From the NCBI GenBank assembly GCA_002490705.1, contig DKUO01000037.1, positions 1 through 64,000 on the forward strand: a DNA stretch of 64,000 nucleotides, given 5' to 3'. Position numbers and translations under genes: made by a program. Under the pieces are notes generated by a model that saw only the letters and a list, made by a program, of their open reading frames with translations, made no database searches and was not told the origin of the DNA. This document shows, piece by piece, positions 1 to 7,890 of this stretch (the stretch's first letter is position 1; every line of letters begins with the position of its first letter). Origin of the DNA: Lachnospiraceae bacterium UBA7202 (GTDB lineage: Bacteria; Bacillota; Clostridia; Lachnospirales; Lachnospiraceae).

Positions 1-46
1 CTCCAAAACTTTGAATACCCGATTACTGGGAAGAGTAGAACACATG

Positions 47-68
47 GAGTATGGCAATTGCCATACTC
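47..68. repeat. 22-base perfect palindrome
   Basis: Each half reads GAGTATGGCAA followed by its exact reverse complement. It is followed by a short T-rich stretch (73-77). It could be an operator or a two-way terminator for a gene lying left of the window. Nothing in the sequence decides between these. Confidence 0.5.
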
Positions 69-123
69 TTAATTTTTGAGTAAAAGTGATTGCTCTTGTG
101 ATATAATTATAACATAGCTTTAA

Positions 124-543
124 TCAGGGGGATTATGGGAATGCAGATTAGATATCGATTCCATCCCGGAAGGACAATGGGTATCAAATTTGGACAATCC
201 TGCTCAAAAAACACTGGTTTGCATGGAAGATGGCAAATACATTGGAACGAGCAGCTTTGGTCAATCCAGATTTGAAAAGCTCGGCAATTGGGGTGAAATT
301 ATTTCGATCTATCTGCTGCCCGAATATATGGGAAAAGGGTATGGGAAATTGCTTTTGAAAACGGGTGTTTCAGAGTTGAAAAAGCTGGGATATGAAGATA
401 TTTTTTTATGGGTGCTAAGGGAGAACAACAGGGCAAGACGTTTTTATGAGCGATTCGGTTTTGCGGAAACAGAGGATTATTTGGAGACTCATATTGGCGG
501 AAAGGCATTACAGGAAATCAGATATAGATACAGAATATTATAA
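124..543 (+). pseudogene. GNAT acetyltransferase, N-terminus lost
   Basis: The readable frame carries the C-terminal two thirds of a GNAT N-acetyltransferase: a strand ending IISIYLLPEY, the acetyl-CoA pyrophosphate loop GKGYGKLLL, and the late motif NNRARRFYERFGF typical of the fold. In-frame similarity begins upstream of the first usable start (TTG at 190), with residues such as SIPEGQW at about 160-180. A TAA at 121 then closes the frame and no ATG or GTG lies in it. The first 40-50 residues of a normal 160-170 aa GNAT are therefore missing. I read it as a decayed gene in the same decay strip as the next three genes; translation of a short form from TTG 190 is possible but unlikely to give an active enzyme. 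Substrate unknown. Confidence 0.7.
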
Positions 544-581
544 ATGATGAAACGGTTCGATGATATAGGCGAGGTGCAAAG

Positions 582-998
582 ATGCTGAAAAACTACAGAT
601 TCGGTTTTGACATTTGGGGGTTACTGCTATTCGTGGCTATCATGATACCCAATTTTATCTGGTTTGCCATTCCGGCTCCCAATGATATATTGAGAGGTGA
701 TTCCATAACCGGAACGCTTGACACGGCGGCTTCTATCTGTCAGGTCCTGATGATCGCAATTCTTTGTGTCGTTGCCAATCGTGAGCGTAAAAAAATGGGC
801 GTTACGCCGTTTATTGTCGGCATGTTTATCTGTCTTGCATTGTATTTTATAAGCTGGATTATTTACTATCTTGGAATTACAAATACAGTTGTTGTTTTGG
901 GATTGACGGTTCCGCCCTGTCTGGCATTTTTGTTTTTTGCTGTTGACAGGAAAAATTTGATGACGGTCATTCCGATCACAATTTGGAGGATATGGGCA
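582..998 (+). pseudogene. Polytopic membrane protein, 3' end lost
   Basis: Starts at ATG 582 after an AGGTG ribosome site. About 130 residues give four to five hydrophobic segments (near residues 12-32, 48-65, 78-97, 103-120) separated by short polar loops; family not recognised. After residue 130 (TVIPITIW) the frame has no stop. Instead it reads through what is plainly the ribosome site of the next gene (GGAGGA at 985-990) into that gene's ATG at 999 in the same frame. The simplest reading is a deletion that removed the end of this gene and joined it to the leader of the VOC gene, making one fused 182-codon frame ending at 1130. Confidence 0.55.
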
Positions 999-1130
999 AT
1001 GAAATTAAAAAATGTTTTGATTGCTGTGCAGGACATAGAAAGGGCAAAGCAATTTTATCATAATCTGTTCGGCCTTGATATGGTTCTTGACAATAACGGC
1101 AATCTGATTGAGGTGGGTACGCCGATGTAA
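999..1130 (+). pseudogene. VOC (glyoxalase-fold) protein with internal deletion
   Basis: ATG 999 has a good ribosome site (GGAGGA, 8-base spacing). The 43-residue product begins MKLKNVLIAVQDIERAKQFY and FGLDMVLDN, the usual first beta-alpha unit of vicinal-oxygen-chelate proteins. It then runs directly into NGNLIEVGTPM, which resembles the C-terminal strand of the same family, where D-x-D-G-N-L-I-E carries a metal-ligand Glu. The roughly 75-80 residues between are absent. Recombination between two short N-x-x-G-N-like coding stretches would produce this. It cannot form the VOC fold alone, so I call it a pseudogene; the parent family is inferred from these two ends only. Confidence 0.6.
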
Positions 1131-1178
1131 TGCGGAATTTGATCGCTTGGGAGATCAGGGTTAAACAGGAGATTACAA

Positions 1179-2055
1179 ATGATTGACAGCAAAAAGGTAA
1201 AGAGAATGCTTTTAGGCGGCGCGTTGTGTCTGGCGGCCCTCGCCTTATTGATCATAAATCGTTTCGATGAGGCAGAGAATACAGAGCAACAGGTACAGGC
1301 AGGGGAAACAATAGTTGATGATAGCGCCGCTGAACCGGCATATGTAAAGGCATATACGGAATTTCTCCTTAATGTAGATAACAGTCAGGCAGAAGGTTTT
1401 CCGATCCGGGGCTACTATTTGTTTGATCTGAATTTTGACGGAATACCTGAGTTGGGGATTTGGCGCGATTCGTGGGGCTCGATGGGCGGATATTTTAACT
1501 ACTATTATTTTGACGGAGAGAAAATTGCTGTGGTTGTAGATGAAGAAGGGGAGCCGATAAGAATTTCAAGTTATACGCAGATACTCGCGGATTTCGAGAA
1601 GAAGAAGGTTTATTTGTTAAAGGAGATGTATCTGCTAATAGGGAATGAAAACGGAACTTACGGATATGTAAGAGAAATCAGGTGGGATGGAGAGACCCCC
1701 CTGCGTATATGATATTTTAGACTTAGAGGTGGATTGCGGATGGGAAATAGTGGGTTCTGGATCCGCACAACATGAATGTGAGGACGAGTTTCTGGCAGAT
1801 CCGAACCTTGAAGACTGCCTTGTTACGCGGCGTTATTTGGAAAATGAGTGGGTCGGCATCTCGTCGGCTGAATATCTGAAACTGAAAAGAGAGCTGATAC
1901 CGGAAGAGAATGCTTTTGTGGAGCTGCGAAGAGAGGATTTGGGGTTTTTTTGTGAGCCGAATCGCGACGAAATAGGGGGACCCACAGACGTCAGGATGAC
2001 GGAAGAGGAGATTGAGCAGCTTTTTGAACGCTATGAGGAATATTCGCAAATGTAA
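1179..2055 (+). pseudogene. Exported protein broken by a C6 frameshift
   Basis: Two overlapping frames make one protein of about 290 residues. The first (1179-1712) has a basic start and one membrane segment (residues 9-27), then an acidic linker and FDLNFDGIPELGIW, a D-x-N-x-D-G loop of the kind seen in calcium-binding or FG-GAP/XAC2610-like folds. It stops shortly after WDGETP at a run of six C (1696-1701). The second frame continues at once with CVYDILDLEVDCGWEIV and runs to 2055. Removing one C restores a single frame. Homopolymer slippage could be a fixed mutation, a sequencing error or reversible phase variation. The family is not recognised; cell-surface or membrane-anchored location is inferred from the N-terminus. 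Confidence 0.6.
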
Positions 2056-2187
2056 CCGATCCTGCCCGCATAATGATGAGAATACGGATAAATAAATGAT
2101 TGCGCCGGGAAAACATTATGTAATCTTAAAAAGCACCTCCCCAATTAAAAGAAAATGTCAAAAAATGTAATTTCTGTCGAGTTTCGC

Positions 2188-2216
2188 TTGATTTTTCATA
2201 ATAAATGCGATATCAT
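2188..2216 (+). promoter_or_regulatory. Sigma-A-type promoter for the four-repeat protein
   Basis: TTGATT (2188-2193), 17-base spacer, TATCAT (2211-2216), 76 bases before the start codon. The leader between also carries a direct repeat of TTTACATAAT at about 2220 and 2234. Confidence 0.5.
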
Positions 2217-2291
2217 GAGTTTACATAATGAAATTTACATAATTTAGCAGGAATCTGAGATTCGGCTTGTCATATCGACGGAGGTGTTATT

Positions 2292-3371
2292 ATGAAAAAA
2301 AACAGGATGGGAAAAATCTCGGTGCTGTGCTGTCTCACAGCCGGGCTGCTGCTTAGTCCGGCAGGGCAGATGCACACACAGGCGGCGGAAGTGATCGCTA
2401 CGGTGCAGGGCAGCGTTATGAATGGGACAACCACGGAAATTTTAAAGCTTGACACAAAAGAGGGCAATATGGAAATCAAGCTGGACAGCGGCACGGACGT
2501 CAGTGAATGTAAGGTTTTGCTGCCCGGCAATAAGATCAGCGTTTCAGTATCCCAGGGGTCTGACGAATATCTTCATGCGGTGAAGATTGTCGCCGGGCTT
2601 CGGTCCGACACGGTTTCGCTGGATACCTCCAAGTCGGCAACGGTTACCGGGACCATCTCGGATAAGTCGAAAGACGGTGTTTTATATGTAAAAACGTCCC
2701 AGGGCGATATGGAGATCAAGCTGGACGCGGCAACGGATATGAGCGGGTGCGGGGTTCTTGTGGCGGACAGAACTTACCAGATTACCTGCGTGCGCGGTTC
2801 CGATGCCTATATGCATGCGACTTCGATTACGGATTCACTGGGTTCTGCTCTGGGCAGTACCGCTTCGACTGTACCGGTTTCTTCCCTGACGCCGGCGCCG
2901 GAGTCTGCGGTGGGTGTGAGCACTTCCACAGTCACGGGCACAGTCAATAAGAAGACGACCTCTGACCGGCTGTTTTTGGAGACCCAGTACGGACAGATGG
3001 AGATAGCCATTGACCAGAATACGGATGCCAGAGCCGGTATTTTCCTGATGCCGGACAGAAAGCTGTCGGTAGCTGTTTACCGCGGTTCTGATGCGGTTAT
3101 GCATGCGGCCACCATCGTTGCGGCTAAGGAAAGCGTGATTCCCGTATCTGTGGACAGTTCGAATCCTTCGACGGTGACGGGAACGGTTGACAAAAAATCC
3201 ACGGAGAATATTTTGTTCCTGAATACGCAATACGGTGAAATGGAATTGAAATTGGATAATGTGAGAAATATCACAGGATGCAAGGTGCTGGTAAAGGACA
3301 GGAAGGTGACGGTGACCTGTGTGCGGGGATCGGATGCCTATATGCACGCCTTGGACATTATCGGAAATTAA
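2292..3371 (+). CDS. Secreted protein of four ~67-residue repeats
   Basis: A 359-residue protein with a Sec-type signal peptide (KKNRMGK, then a hydrophobic stretch to about residue 22, likely cut near TQAA-EV). The rest is four repeats, about residues 36-102, 116-182, 212-278 and 293-359. Each has VTGTV at the start, then T..G.MEIKLD, a Cys-Lys-Val-Leu-type strand, and ends RGSDAYMHA..I. A Ser/Thr/Pro-rich linker (183-211) splits the repeats two and two. Alternating hydrophobic residues predict a small all-beta domain. Repeats 2 and 4 have two Cys, repeat 1 one, repeat 3 none. Start ATG 2292 follows GGAGGTG. I do not recognise the family; no catalytic motif is visible and a structural or binding role outside the cell is inference. 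Confidence 0.85.
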   Translation: MKKNRMGKISVLCCLTAGLLLSPAGQMHTQAAEVIATVQGSVMNGTTTEILKLDTKEGNMEIKLDSGTDVSECKVLLPGNKISVSVSQGSDEYLHAVKIVAGLRSDTVSLDTSKSATVTGTISDKSKDGVLYVKTSQGDMEIKLDAATDMSGCGVLVADRTYQITCVRGSDAYMHATSITDSLGSALGSTASTVPVSSLTPAPESAVGVSTSTVTGTVNKKTTSDRLFLETQYGQMEIAIDQNTDARAGIFLMPDRKLSVAVYRGSDAVMHAATIVAAKESVIPVSVDSSNPSTVTGTVDKKSTENILFLNTQYGEMELKLDNVRNITGCKVLVKDRKVTVTCVRGSDAYMHALDIIGN

Positions 3372-3441
3372 TTGAAATGAGTGGAAAGAAGAGCCATGCA
3401 TCATAGGGTGTATGGCTTTTCTGATTCGGGAGGAGGCAAAG

Positions 3442-4176
3442 ATGCAGTTTACCTATCAGTGTTACGGGGAATTATTGAAAAAATTGAGAGAGCATGGATA
3501 CCAGACGGCAGATTATGAGTCCTGGAGGCAGAAGGAACGCTGTGTGATTTTGCGCCATGATGTCGATAATGATATACAAAAAGCGGTTGAAATGGCCGCT
3601 TTTGAACAGGAACAGGGAGTGGCAAGCACTTATTTTGTGCTTCTCACATCCAACTTTTACAATGTGTTTTCGGGGGAAAGCGGTCAGGCCCTGCAAAAAA
3701 TAGTAAGCTGCGGCCATAAGATCGGCCTCCATTTCGATGAGGTGAGGTATCCCTTTCTTTCGGGCGATATGGAGGGCATAGGGCAGAAAATTGCCGAGGA
3801 GGCGGAGATCCTTGGCAGAGCGGTCGGGCAAAAGATCGACACGGTTTCCATGCACCGGCCGAGCAAAGAGATATTGGAGGCTGATTTGCAGATACCGGGC
3901 ATCATTAACAGCTACGGGAAGGTGTTTTTTCAAGACTTTAAGTATGTGTCGGATTCCCGCCGCAGATGGAGGGAGCCTGTGGAGGAAATCATTGCGTCGG
4001 AGCAATACGAAAGGCTTCATGTTTTGATTCATGCTTTTTGGTACAACAGGCAGGAGTTTACTCTGCACGATTCCGTTGTTCGGTATGTCAATGGGGGAAG
4101 CCGGCAAAGATATAGTTGGCTGAAGGATAATATTACGGATCTGGAGGCGATTATGCCGCCGGAGGAAATTTTATAG
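3442..4176 (+). CDS. Polysaccharide-deacetylase-like protein (WbmS-like)
   Basis: A 244-residue cytoplasmic protein. ATG 3442 is chosen over an upstream in-frame ATG (3412) because GGGAGGAGG lies just before it. The carbohydrate-esterase-4/NodB-like signature is visible: VILRHDVDND at residues 36-45 (paired metal/catalytic Asp), then HKIGLHFDEV near residue 95 with the metal-type His, STYFVLL between them, and VSMHRPS later. This resembles the WbmS-like branch found in polysaccharide gene clusters rather than the secreted chitin or peptidoglycan deacetylases. No signal peptide is present. It lies 36 bases before the LpxD-like gene and is probably co-transcribed, suggesting a joint role in modifying an activated sugar. 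Substrate unknown. Confidence 0.75.
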   Translation: MQFTYQCYGELLKKLREHGYQTADYESWRQKERCVILRHDVDNDIQKAVEMAAFEQEQGVASTYFVLLTSNFYNVFSGESGQALQKIVSCGHKIGLHFDEVRYPFLSGDMEGIGQKIAEEAEILGRAVGQKIDTVSMHRPSKEILEADLQIPGIINSYGKVFFQDFKYVSDSRRRWREPVEEIIASEQYERLHVLIHAFWYNRQEFTLHDSVVRYVNGGSRQRYSWLKDNITDLEAIMPPEEIL

Positions 4177-4212
4177 AAATGCGGGAAAAAGGAAAGGATA
4201 AGAGCCGAAATC

Positions 4213-5115
4213 ATGAAAGTAGAAGAAATTCTGGAATGGTTGGAAGGACAGGGATATGCATACGCCTTCACGGGCAAAACGGATGTGGAGATCGAAGGCT
4301 TTTCCAGCCTTGCCAATTACAGAGAAAATACTATTACATGGATTAAAAATGAAAAAAATTATCACAACGCTGGACGGATAGACGGGGTGGCATGTGCCGT
4401 GGTACAAAGAGGCGTAAAAACGGATTACACTACGGTGATAGAAGCGGACAATTCCAAGGAAGTGTTCTTTGCAATTTTACGCAATTTTTGGGGAGAAAAG
4501 CGGGTGGAAGGAAGTGTCGGAGAAGGAACGGTTCTGTCAGAAGAGGCGGCGATTGATCCGACGGTTATCATCGGATGCAACTGCACGATTACGGGGAATG
4601 TAGTGATCGGGGCACATACGATGATCGGGCACAACGTGGTGATACAGGGCCGGGTCAAAATAGGGGAAAACTGTTATATACAGTCGGGTGCGGTGATTGG
4701 CACGGACGGCTTCGGGTTCAGCAAAGATTCGGAAACGAAACACTGGACAAGGGTGGAGCATTTTGGCGGCGTGGAAATCGGCAATGACGTATTTATTGCA
4801 AGTCAGGTGAGTATCGAAAGAGGGACGATTGATAATACGGTGATCGGAAACGGCGTGAAACTTGAATCCCATACATTGATTGCGCACAACAATGAGATAG
4901 GCGAGGACACGATTATTATTTCTTCCGCTTTATATGGAAGCGTGAAAGTAGGGGCCCGGTCCTATATCGCGGGCAGCACAATAGAAAACCAGATGGTGAT
5001 CGGGGACGATACGGTGATTGGAATGGGGTCTGTGGTGAATACGCCCATCGGAGATCATGTGATAGCCTATGGCACGCCTGCCAGGGTAATCAGGGAAAAT
5101 GACAGCGGCTTATAA
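4213..5115 (+). CDS. LpxD-like left-handed beta-helix acyltransferase
   Basis: A 300-residue protein with the two-part LpxD layout. Residues 1-95 match the uridine-binding N-terminal domain (EIEGFSSLANYRENTITWI). Residues 100-290 are hexapeptide repeats of a left-handed beta-helix (VIIGCNCTITGNVVIGAHTM). Family landmarks are kept: IGTDGFGFS at 162-170 and LIAHNNEIG with His225, matching the catalytic His of LpxD. LpxD N-acylates UDP-glucosamine derivatives in lipid A synthesis, but nothing else here points to a lipid A maker. A related N-acyl step on a surface sugar is more likely, in line with the deacetylase-like gene just upstream that could expose the amine. Exact donor and acceptor are unknown. 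Confidence 0.8.
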   Translation: MKVEEILEWLEGQGYAYAFTGKTDVEIEGFSSLANYRENTITWIKNEKNYHNAGRIDGVACAVVQRGVKTDYTTVIEADNSKEVFFAILRNFWGEKRVEGSVGEGTVLSEEAAIDPTVIIGCNCTITGNVVIGAHTMIGHNVVIQGRVKIGENCYIQSGAVIGTDGFGFSKDSETKHWTRVEHFGGVEIGNDVFIASQVSIERGTIDNTVIGNGVKLESHTLIAHNNEIGEDTIIISSALYGSVKVGARSYIAGSTIENQMVIGDDTVIGMGSVVNTPIGDHVIAYGTPARVIRENDSGL

Positions 5116-5132
5116 ATTTTTGAAATTAATGG

Positions 5133-5161
5133 TTGACAAGGGAAAAAAGATAAAGTAATAT
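5133..5161 (+). promoter_or_regulatory. Promoter of cysK
   Basis: Consensus TTGACA (5133-5138), 17-base spacer, TAATAT (5156-5161). The inverted repeat at 5176-5192 sits just downstream, near the expected transcription start. Confidence 0.6.
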
Positions 5162-5175
5162 AATTTCATACTTAT

Positions 5176-5192
5176 CCCACTAAAATAGTGGG
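5176..5192. promoter_or_regulatory. Inverted repeat, probable cysteine-control operator
   Basis: CCCACTA-AAA-TAGTGGG, two perfect 7-base arms, about 15 bases after the -10 box of cysK. The place and form fit a repressor site. Rrf2-type regulators such as CymR control cysK in many Firmicutes through AT-centred dyads, so a CymR-like protein is the first candidate, but no regulator gene is in view. Confidence 0.5.
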
Positions 5193-5257
5193 AAATAGAA
5201 ACGTACATAAACGGTGTTAGTGGAAGGATGGAAAAACAGCAAAGGGAGGACAGTCAA

Positions 5258-6196
5258 ATGGCAAACATTAAAAAAAGCGCGGCCGAGCTGATCGGCCATA
5301 CACCTCTTCTGGAGGTAGTCAATTACGAGGAGAAAAATCATATCAAAGATGCGACGATTCTGGTCAAGCTGGAGTACCTGAATCCGGCAGGATCGGTGAA
5401 GGACCGTATCGCGCTCCACATGATTGAAGTGGCGGAGAAAGAGGGAAAATTAAAGCCCGGGGGAACCATCATCGAGCCCACCAGCGGCAACACGGGAATC
5501 GGCTTGGCGGCGGTGGCGGCGGCCAAGGGGTACAGGGCAGTGTTGACGCTGCCGGAGACGATGAGTGTGGAGAGGCGTAAACTCCTACAGGCTTACGGCG
5601 CGGAGCTGGTGCTCACAGACGGCGCGAAGGGCATGAAGGGTGCGATTGCGAAGGCGGAAGAATTACAGGCATCCACGCCCGGTTCTGTTATTTTAGGACA
5701 ATTTGAGAACCCGGCCAATCCGGCCATCCACAAAGCCACTACGGGGCCGGAAATCTGGGAAGACACGGACGGTAAGGTTGATATTTTTGTGGCGGGCGTC
5801 GGCACAGGCGGTACGGTGACAGGCGTAGGCAGCTATCTGAAAGAGAAGAATCCTTCGGTCAAGGTGGTGGCTGTGGAGCCGGAGAGCAGTCCGGTTCTTT
5901 CCGGCGGACAGCCGGGCGCTCACAAGATTCAGGGTATCGGCGCCGGCTTTGTGCCCAAGGTGTTAGACACGAACGTTTACGACGAGATTATCAAGGTTTC
6001 CAATGAAGACGCTTTTGCGGCCGGCAGAGCCATTGCGGTGCAGGAAGGTGTGCTGGTGGGGATATCCTCCGGGGCGGCGTTACATGCGGCGGCCGAGCTT
6101 GCAAGGCGGCCGGAGAATAAGGGAAAGGTGATTGTAGCGCTTTTGCCGGATTCCGGTGACCGATATTTATCTACCCCGTTGTTTTCGGCGGAATAA
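5258..6196 (+). CDS. cysK: Cysteine synthase A (O-acetylserine sulfhydrylase)
   Basis: Makes L-cysteine from O-acetylserine and sulfide with pyridoxal phosphate, in the cytoplasm. The 312-residue protein is normal length for CysK. The PLP lysine is Lys48 in NPAGSVKDR; the substrate loop is TSGNTGIGLA; the glycine loop that holds the phosphate is GVGTGGTVTG; GIGAGF and GISSGAA follow; it ends with DSGDRYLSTPLF, typical of the family. ATG 5258 is preferred to ATG 5228 because GGGAGGA stands 7 bases before it and similarity begins there. It has its own promoter with an inverted repeat and is followed after 53 bases by metQ, so both genes probably form a sulfur amino-acid unit. Confidence 0.95.
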   Translation: MANIKKSAAELIGHTPLLEVVNYEEKNHIKDATILVKLEYLNPAGSVKDRIALHMIEVAEKEGKLKPGGTIIEPTSGNTGIGLAAVAAAKGYRAVLTLPETMSVERRKLLQAYGAELVLTDGAKGMKGAIAKAEELQASTPGSVILGQFENPANPAIHKATTGPEIWEDTDGKVDIFVAGVGTGGTVTGVGSYLKEKNPSVKVVAVEPESSPVLSGGQPGAHKIQGIGAGFVPKVLDTNVYDEIIKVSNEDAFAAGRAIAVQEGVLVGISSGAALHAAAELARRPENKGKVIVALLPDSGDRYLSTPLFSAE

Positions 6197-6249
6197 GGTG
6201 TTAAAATACAAAAGAGCGTCGAAAAGGCGCTTCAGAGGAGGAGAAGATT

Positions 6250-7062
6250 ATGAAAAAGAAAATGGTAGTAACTGTGGTAGCGGCGGCGCTTGCCCTTTCT
6301 GCGCTTACGGGCTGCGGCGGAAAGAAGGATGACAAAACGATTACCGTGGCGGCTTCCGCGACGCCTCATGCGGAGATCTTAGAGCAGGTGAAGCCAATTT
6401 TGGCGGAGCAGGGTTATACCCTTGAGGTGACGGTTTTCAACGATTATGTACAGCCGAATCAGGTGGTGGAGAGCGGCGAGTTTGACGCTAACTATTTCCA
6501 GCACATTCCCTATCTCAATTCCTTCAACGAGGAGCAGGGGACGCACCTTGTCAATGCGGGCGGCATTCATTACGAGCCCTTCGGTATTTATCCCGGCACC
6601 AAGAGCGACCTGTCCGAGATCGCAGACGGGGATACCATTGCGGTGCCCAACGATACGACCAATGAGGCGAGAGCGCTCCTTTTGTTACAGGACAACGGCA
6701 TTTTGACCTTGAAAGAGGGCGTGGGACTGGAAGCGACTGTGCGGGATATCGAGGAGAATCCTCACAACGTGGAAATTCAGGAGCTGGAAGCGGCGCAGGT
6801 GCCCAGAGTGAAAGATGAAGTGGCGTTTGTCGTGTTGAACGGCAACTATGCGATGGAGGCGGGTTTCTCCGTGGCAAAGGATGCGGTGGCCTATGAGCAG
6901 GCGGATTCCGAGGCGGCAAAGACCTATGTGAACGTGATCGCAGTCAAGGAGGGCAATGAAAACAAAGAGTCGATCAAGGCGTTAGTGGAGGCTCTCAAGT
7001 CCGACACGATCAAGGAGTACATTAATAATACCTACGACGGCGGCGTGATTCCTTTCGAATAA
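6250..7062 (+). CDS. metQ: Methionine-type ABC substrate-binding lipoprotein (MetQ/NlpA)
   Basis: A 270-residue lipoprotein: signal MKKKMVVTVV..., lipobox LTGC with Cys22. The mature part matches the NlpA/MetQ family from ITVAASATPHAEILEQVKP through NQVVESGEFDANYFQH, the YEPFGIYPG segment, VPNDTTNEARALLLL and VVLNGNYA. MetQ delivers methionine, often its D form or derivatives, to the MetNI transporter. The gene directly follows cysK, and a strong terminator at 7105-7139 follows it. No metN or metI lies in the window, so the partner permease must be elsewhere. Specificity within the family (methionine, cystine or peptide derivative) cannot be read from sequence; the cysK neighbour favours a sulfur compound. 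Confidence 0.88.
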   Translation: MKKKMVVTVVAAALALSALTGCGGKKDDKTITVAASATPHAEILEQVKPILAEQGYTLEVTVFNDYVQPNQVVESGEFDANYFQHIPYLNSFNEEQGTHLVNAGGIHYEPFGIYPGTKSDLSEIADGDTIAVPNDTTNEARALLLLQDNGILTLKEGVGLEATVRDIEENPHNVEIQELEAAQVPRVKDEVAFVVLNGNYAMEAGFSVAKDAVAYEQADSEAAKTYVNVIAVKEGNENKESIKALVEALKSDTIKEYINNTYDGGVIPFE

Positions 7063-7104
7063 GAAGGGCATAATATACGGAGCTGGCTGGGAAAATATAG
7101 CTGA

Positions 7105-7139
7105 GAGGGTATTTCCTGAACGGGAGATACCCTCTTTTA
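7105..7139 (+). terminator. Rho-independent terminator after metQ
   Basis: GAGGGTAT pairs with ATACCCTC around a loop containing a second short pairing (TTCC/GGGA), followed by TTTT. It separates the cysK-metQ unit from the two-component genes. Confidence 0.8.
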
Positions 7140-7156
7140 GAAAGGGAATACGGAGA

Positions 7157-7849
7157 ATGAAACATATCTTTTTTGTGGAGGACGATCTGAGCTTAATAAG
7201 CGGGCTGACCTTTGCCCTCAAAAAAGAGGGGTATGAGACAGTGGTGGCGAGAACCGGTCTGGAAGCGGAGGCGTTGTGGGCGGACGGAAAATTTGATCTG
7301 GTGATTCTCGATGTGTCGCTTCCAGACGGCTCCGGGTTTGAGCTGTGCAAAAAGATCCGGCAAAGCTCCAAGGTGCCGATTATGTTCCTCACCGCCGCCG
7401 ACGAGGAGACGGATATCATCATGGGACTGGATATCGGGGCCGACGACTATATGACCAAACCGTTCAAGCTGGCGGTGTTTTTATCCAGAATCCATGCCCT
7501 GCTTCGCAGGAGTGAAAATTTCAGGGAGCAGAACGAGAACCTTACTTCCAACGGAATTACGGTGCATCTGCTGAAGGGGGAAGGCTATAAAGACGGTAAA
7601 CCTCTCGATCTGACTTCCGGCGAGTACCGGCTTTTGTGTCTGTTCATGGAGAATCCGGGCGTGGTGCTCTCCGCAGAGCAGATTTTAGGCAGACTCTGGG
7701 ATAGCAATGAAAATTTTATTGACAATAAAACGCTCACGGTATATATCAGAAGACTGCGGATGAAGATTGAGGACGATCCCGGCGAGCCGAAAAAGATTGT
7801 AACGGTCCGCGGTATGGGATATAAGTGGAATACGGCGGATGGACAGTGA
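7157..7849 (+). CDS. OmpR-family response regulator
   Basis: A 230-residue DNA-binding response regulator. Receiver domain residues 1-115 with the acidic pair Glu8-Asp9-Asp10, phosphate acceptor Asp52 (LVILDVSLPDG), Thr79 in FLTA and Lys101 in TKPF. Winged-helix domain about 130-228 with TSGEYRLLCLF and the recognition segment NFIDNKTLTVYIRRLRMKI, ending VRGMGYKW. It is the first gene of an RR-kinase-ABC-permease set, a layout that in Firmicutes usually senses and removes antimicrobial peptides or other envelope stress. The likely target is the ABC/permease pair downstream. Confidence 0.93.
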   Translation: MKHIFFVEDDLSLISGLTFALKKEGYETVVARTGLEAEALWADGKFDLVILDVSLPDGSGFELCKKIRQSSKVPIMFLTAADEETDIIMGLDIGADDYMTKPFKLAVFLSRIHALLRRSENFREQNENLTSNGITVHLLKGEGYKDGKPLDLTSGEYRLLCLFMENPGVVLSAEQILGRLWDSNENFIDNKTLTVYIRRLRMKIEDDPGEPKKIVTVRGMGYKWNTADGQ

Positions 7850-7890
7850 TTGTAAAACGGTGTATGCCCGATACAGGCATGGAGGAGACG

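Noticed and set aside
1..72. Open frame from the window edge to TAA at 70-72
   Set aside because: It could be the tail of an upstream gene, but 23 codons without a recognisable motif and other open frames in the same stretch give no support.
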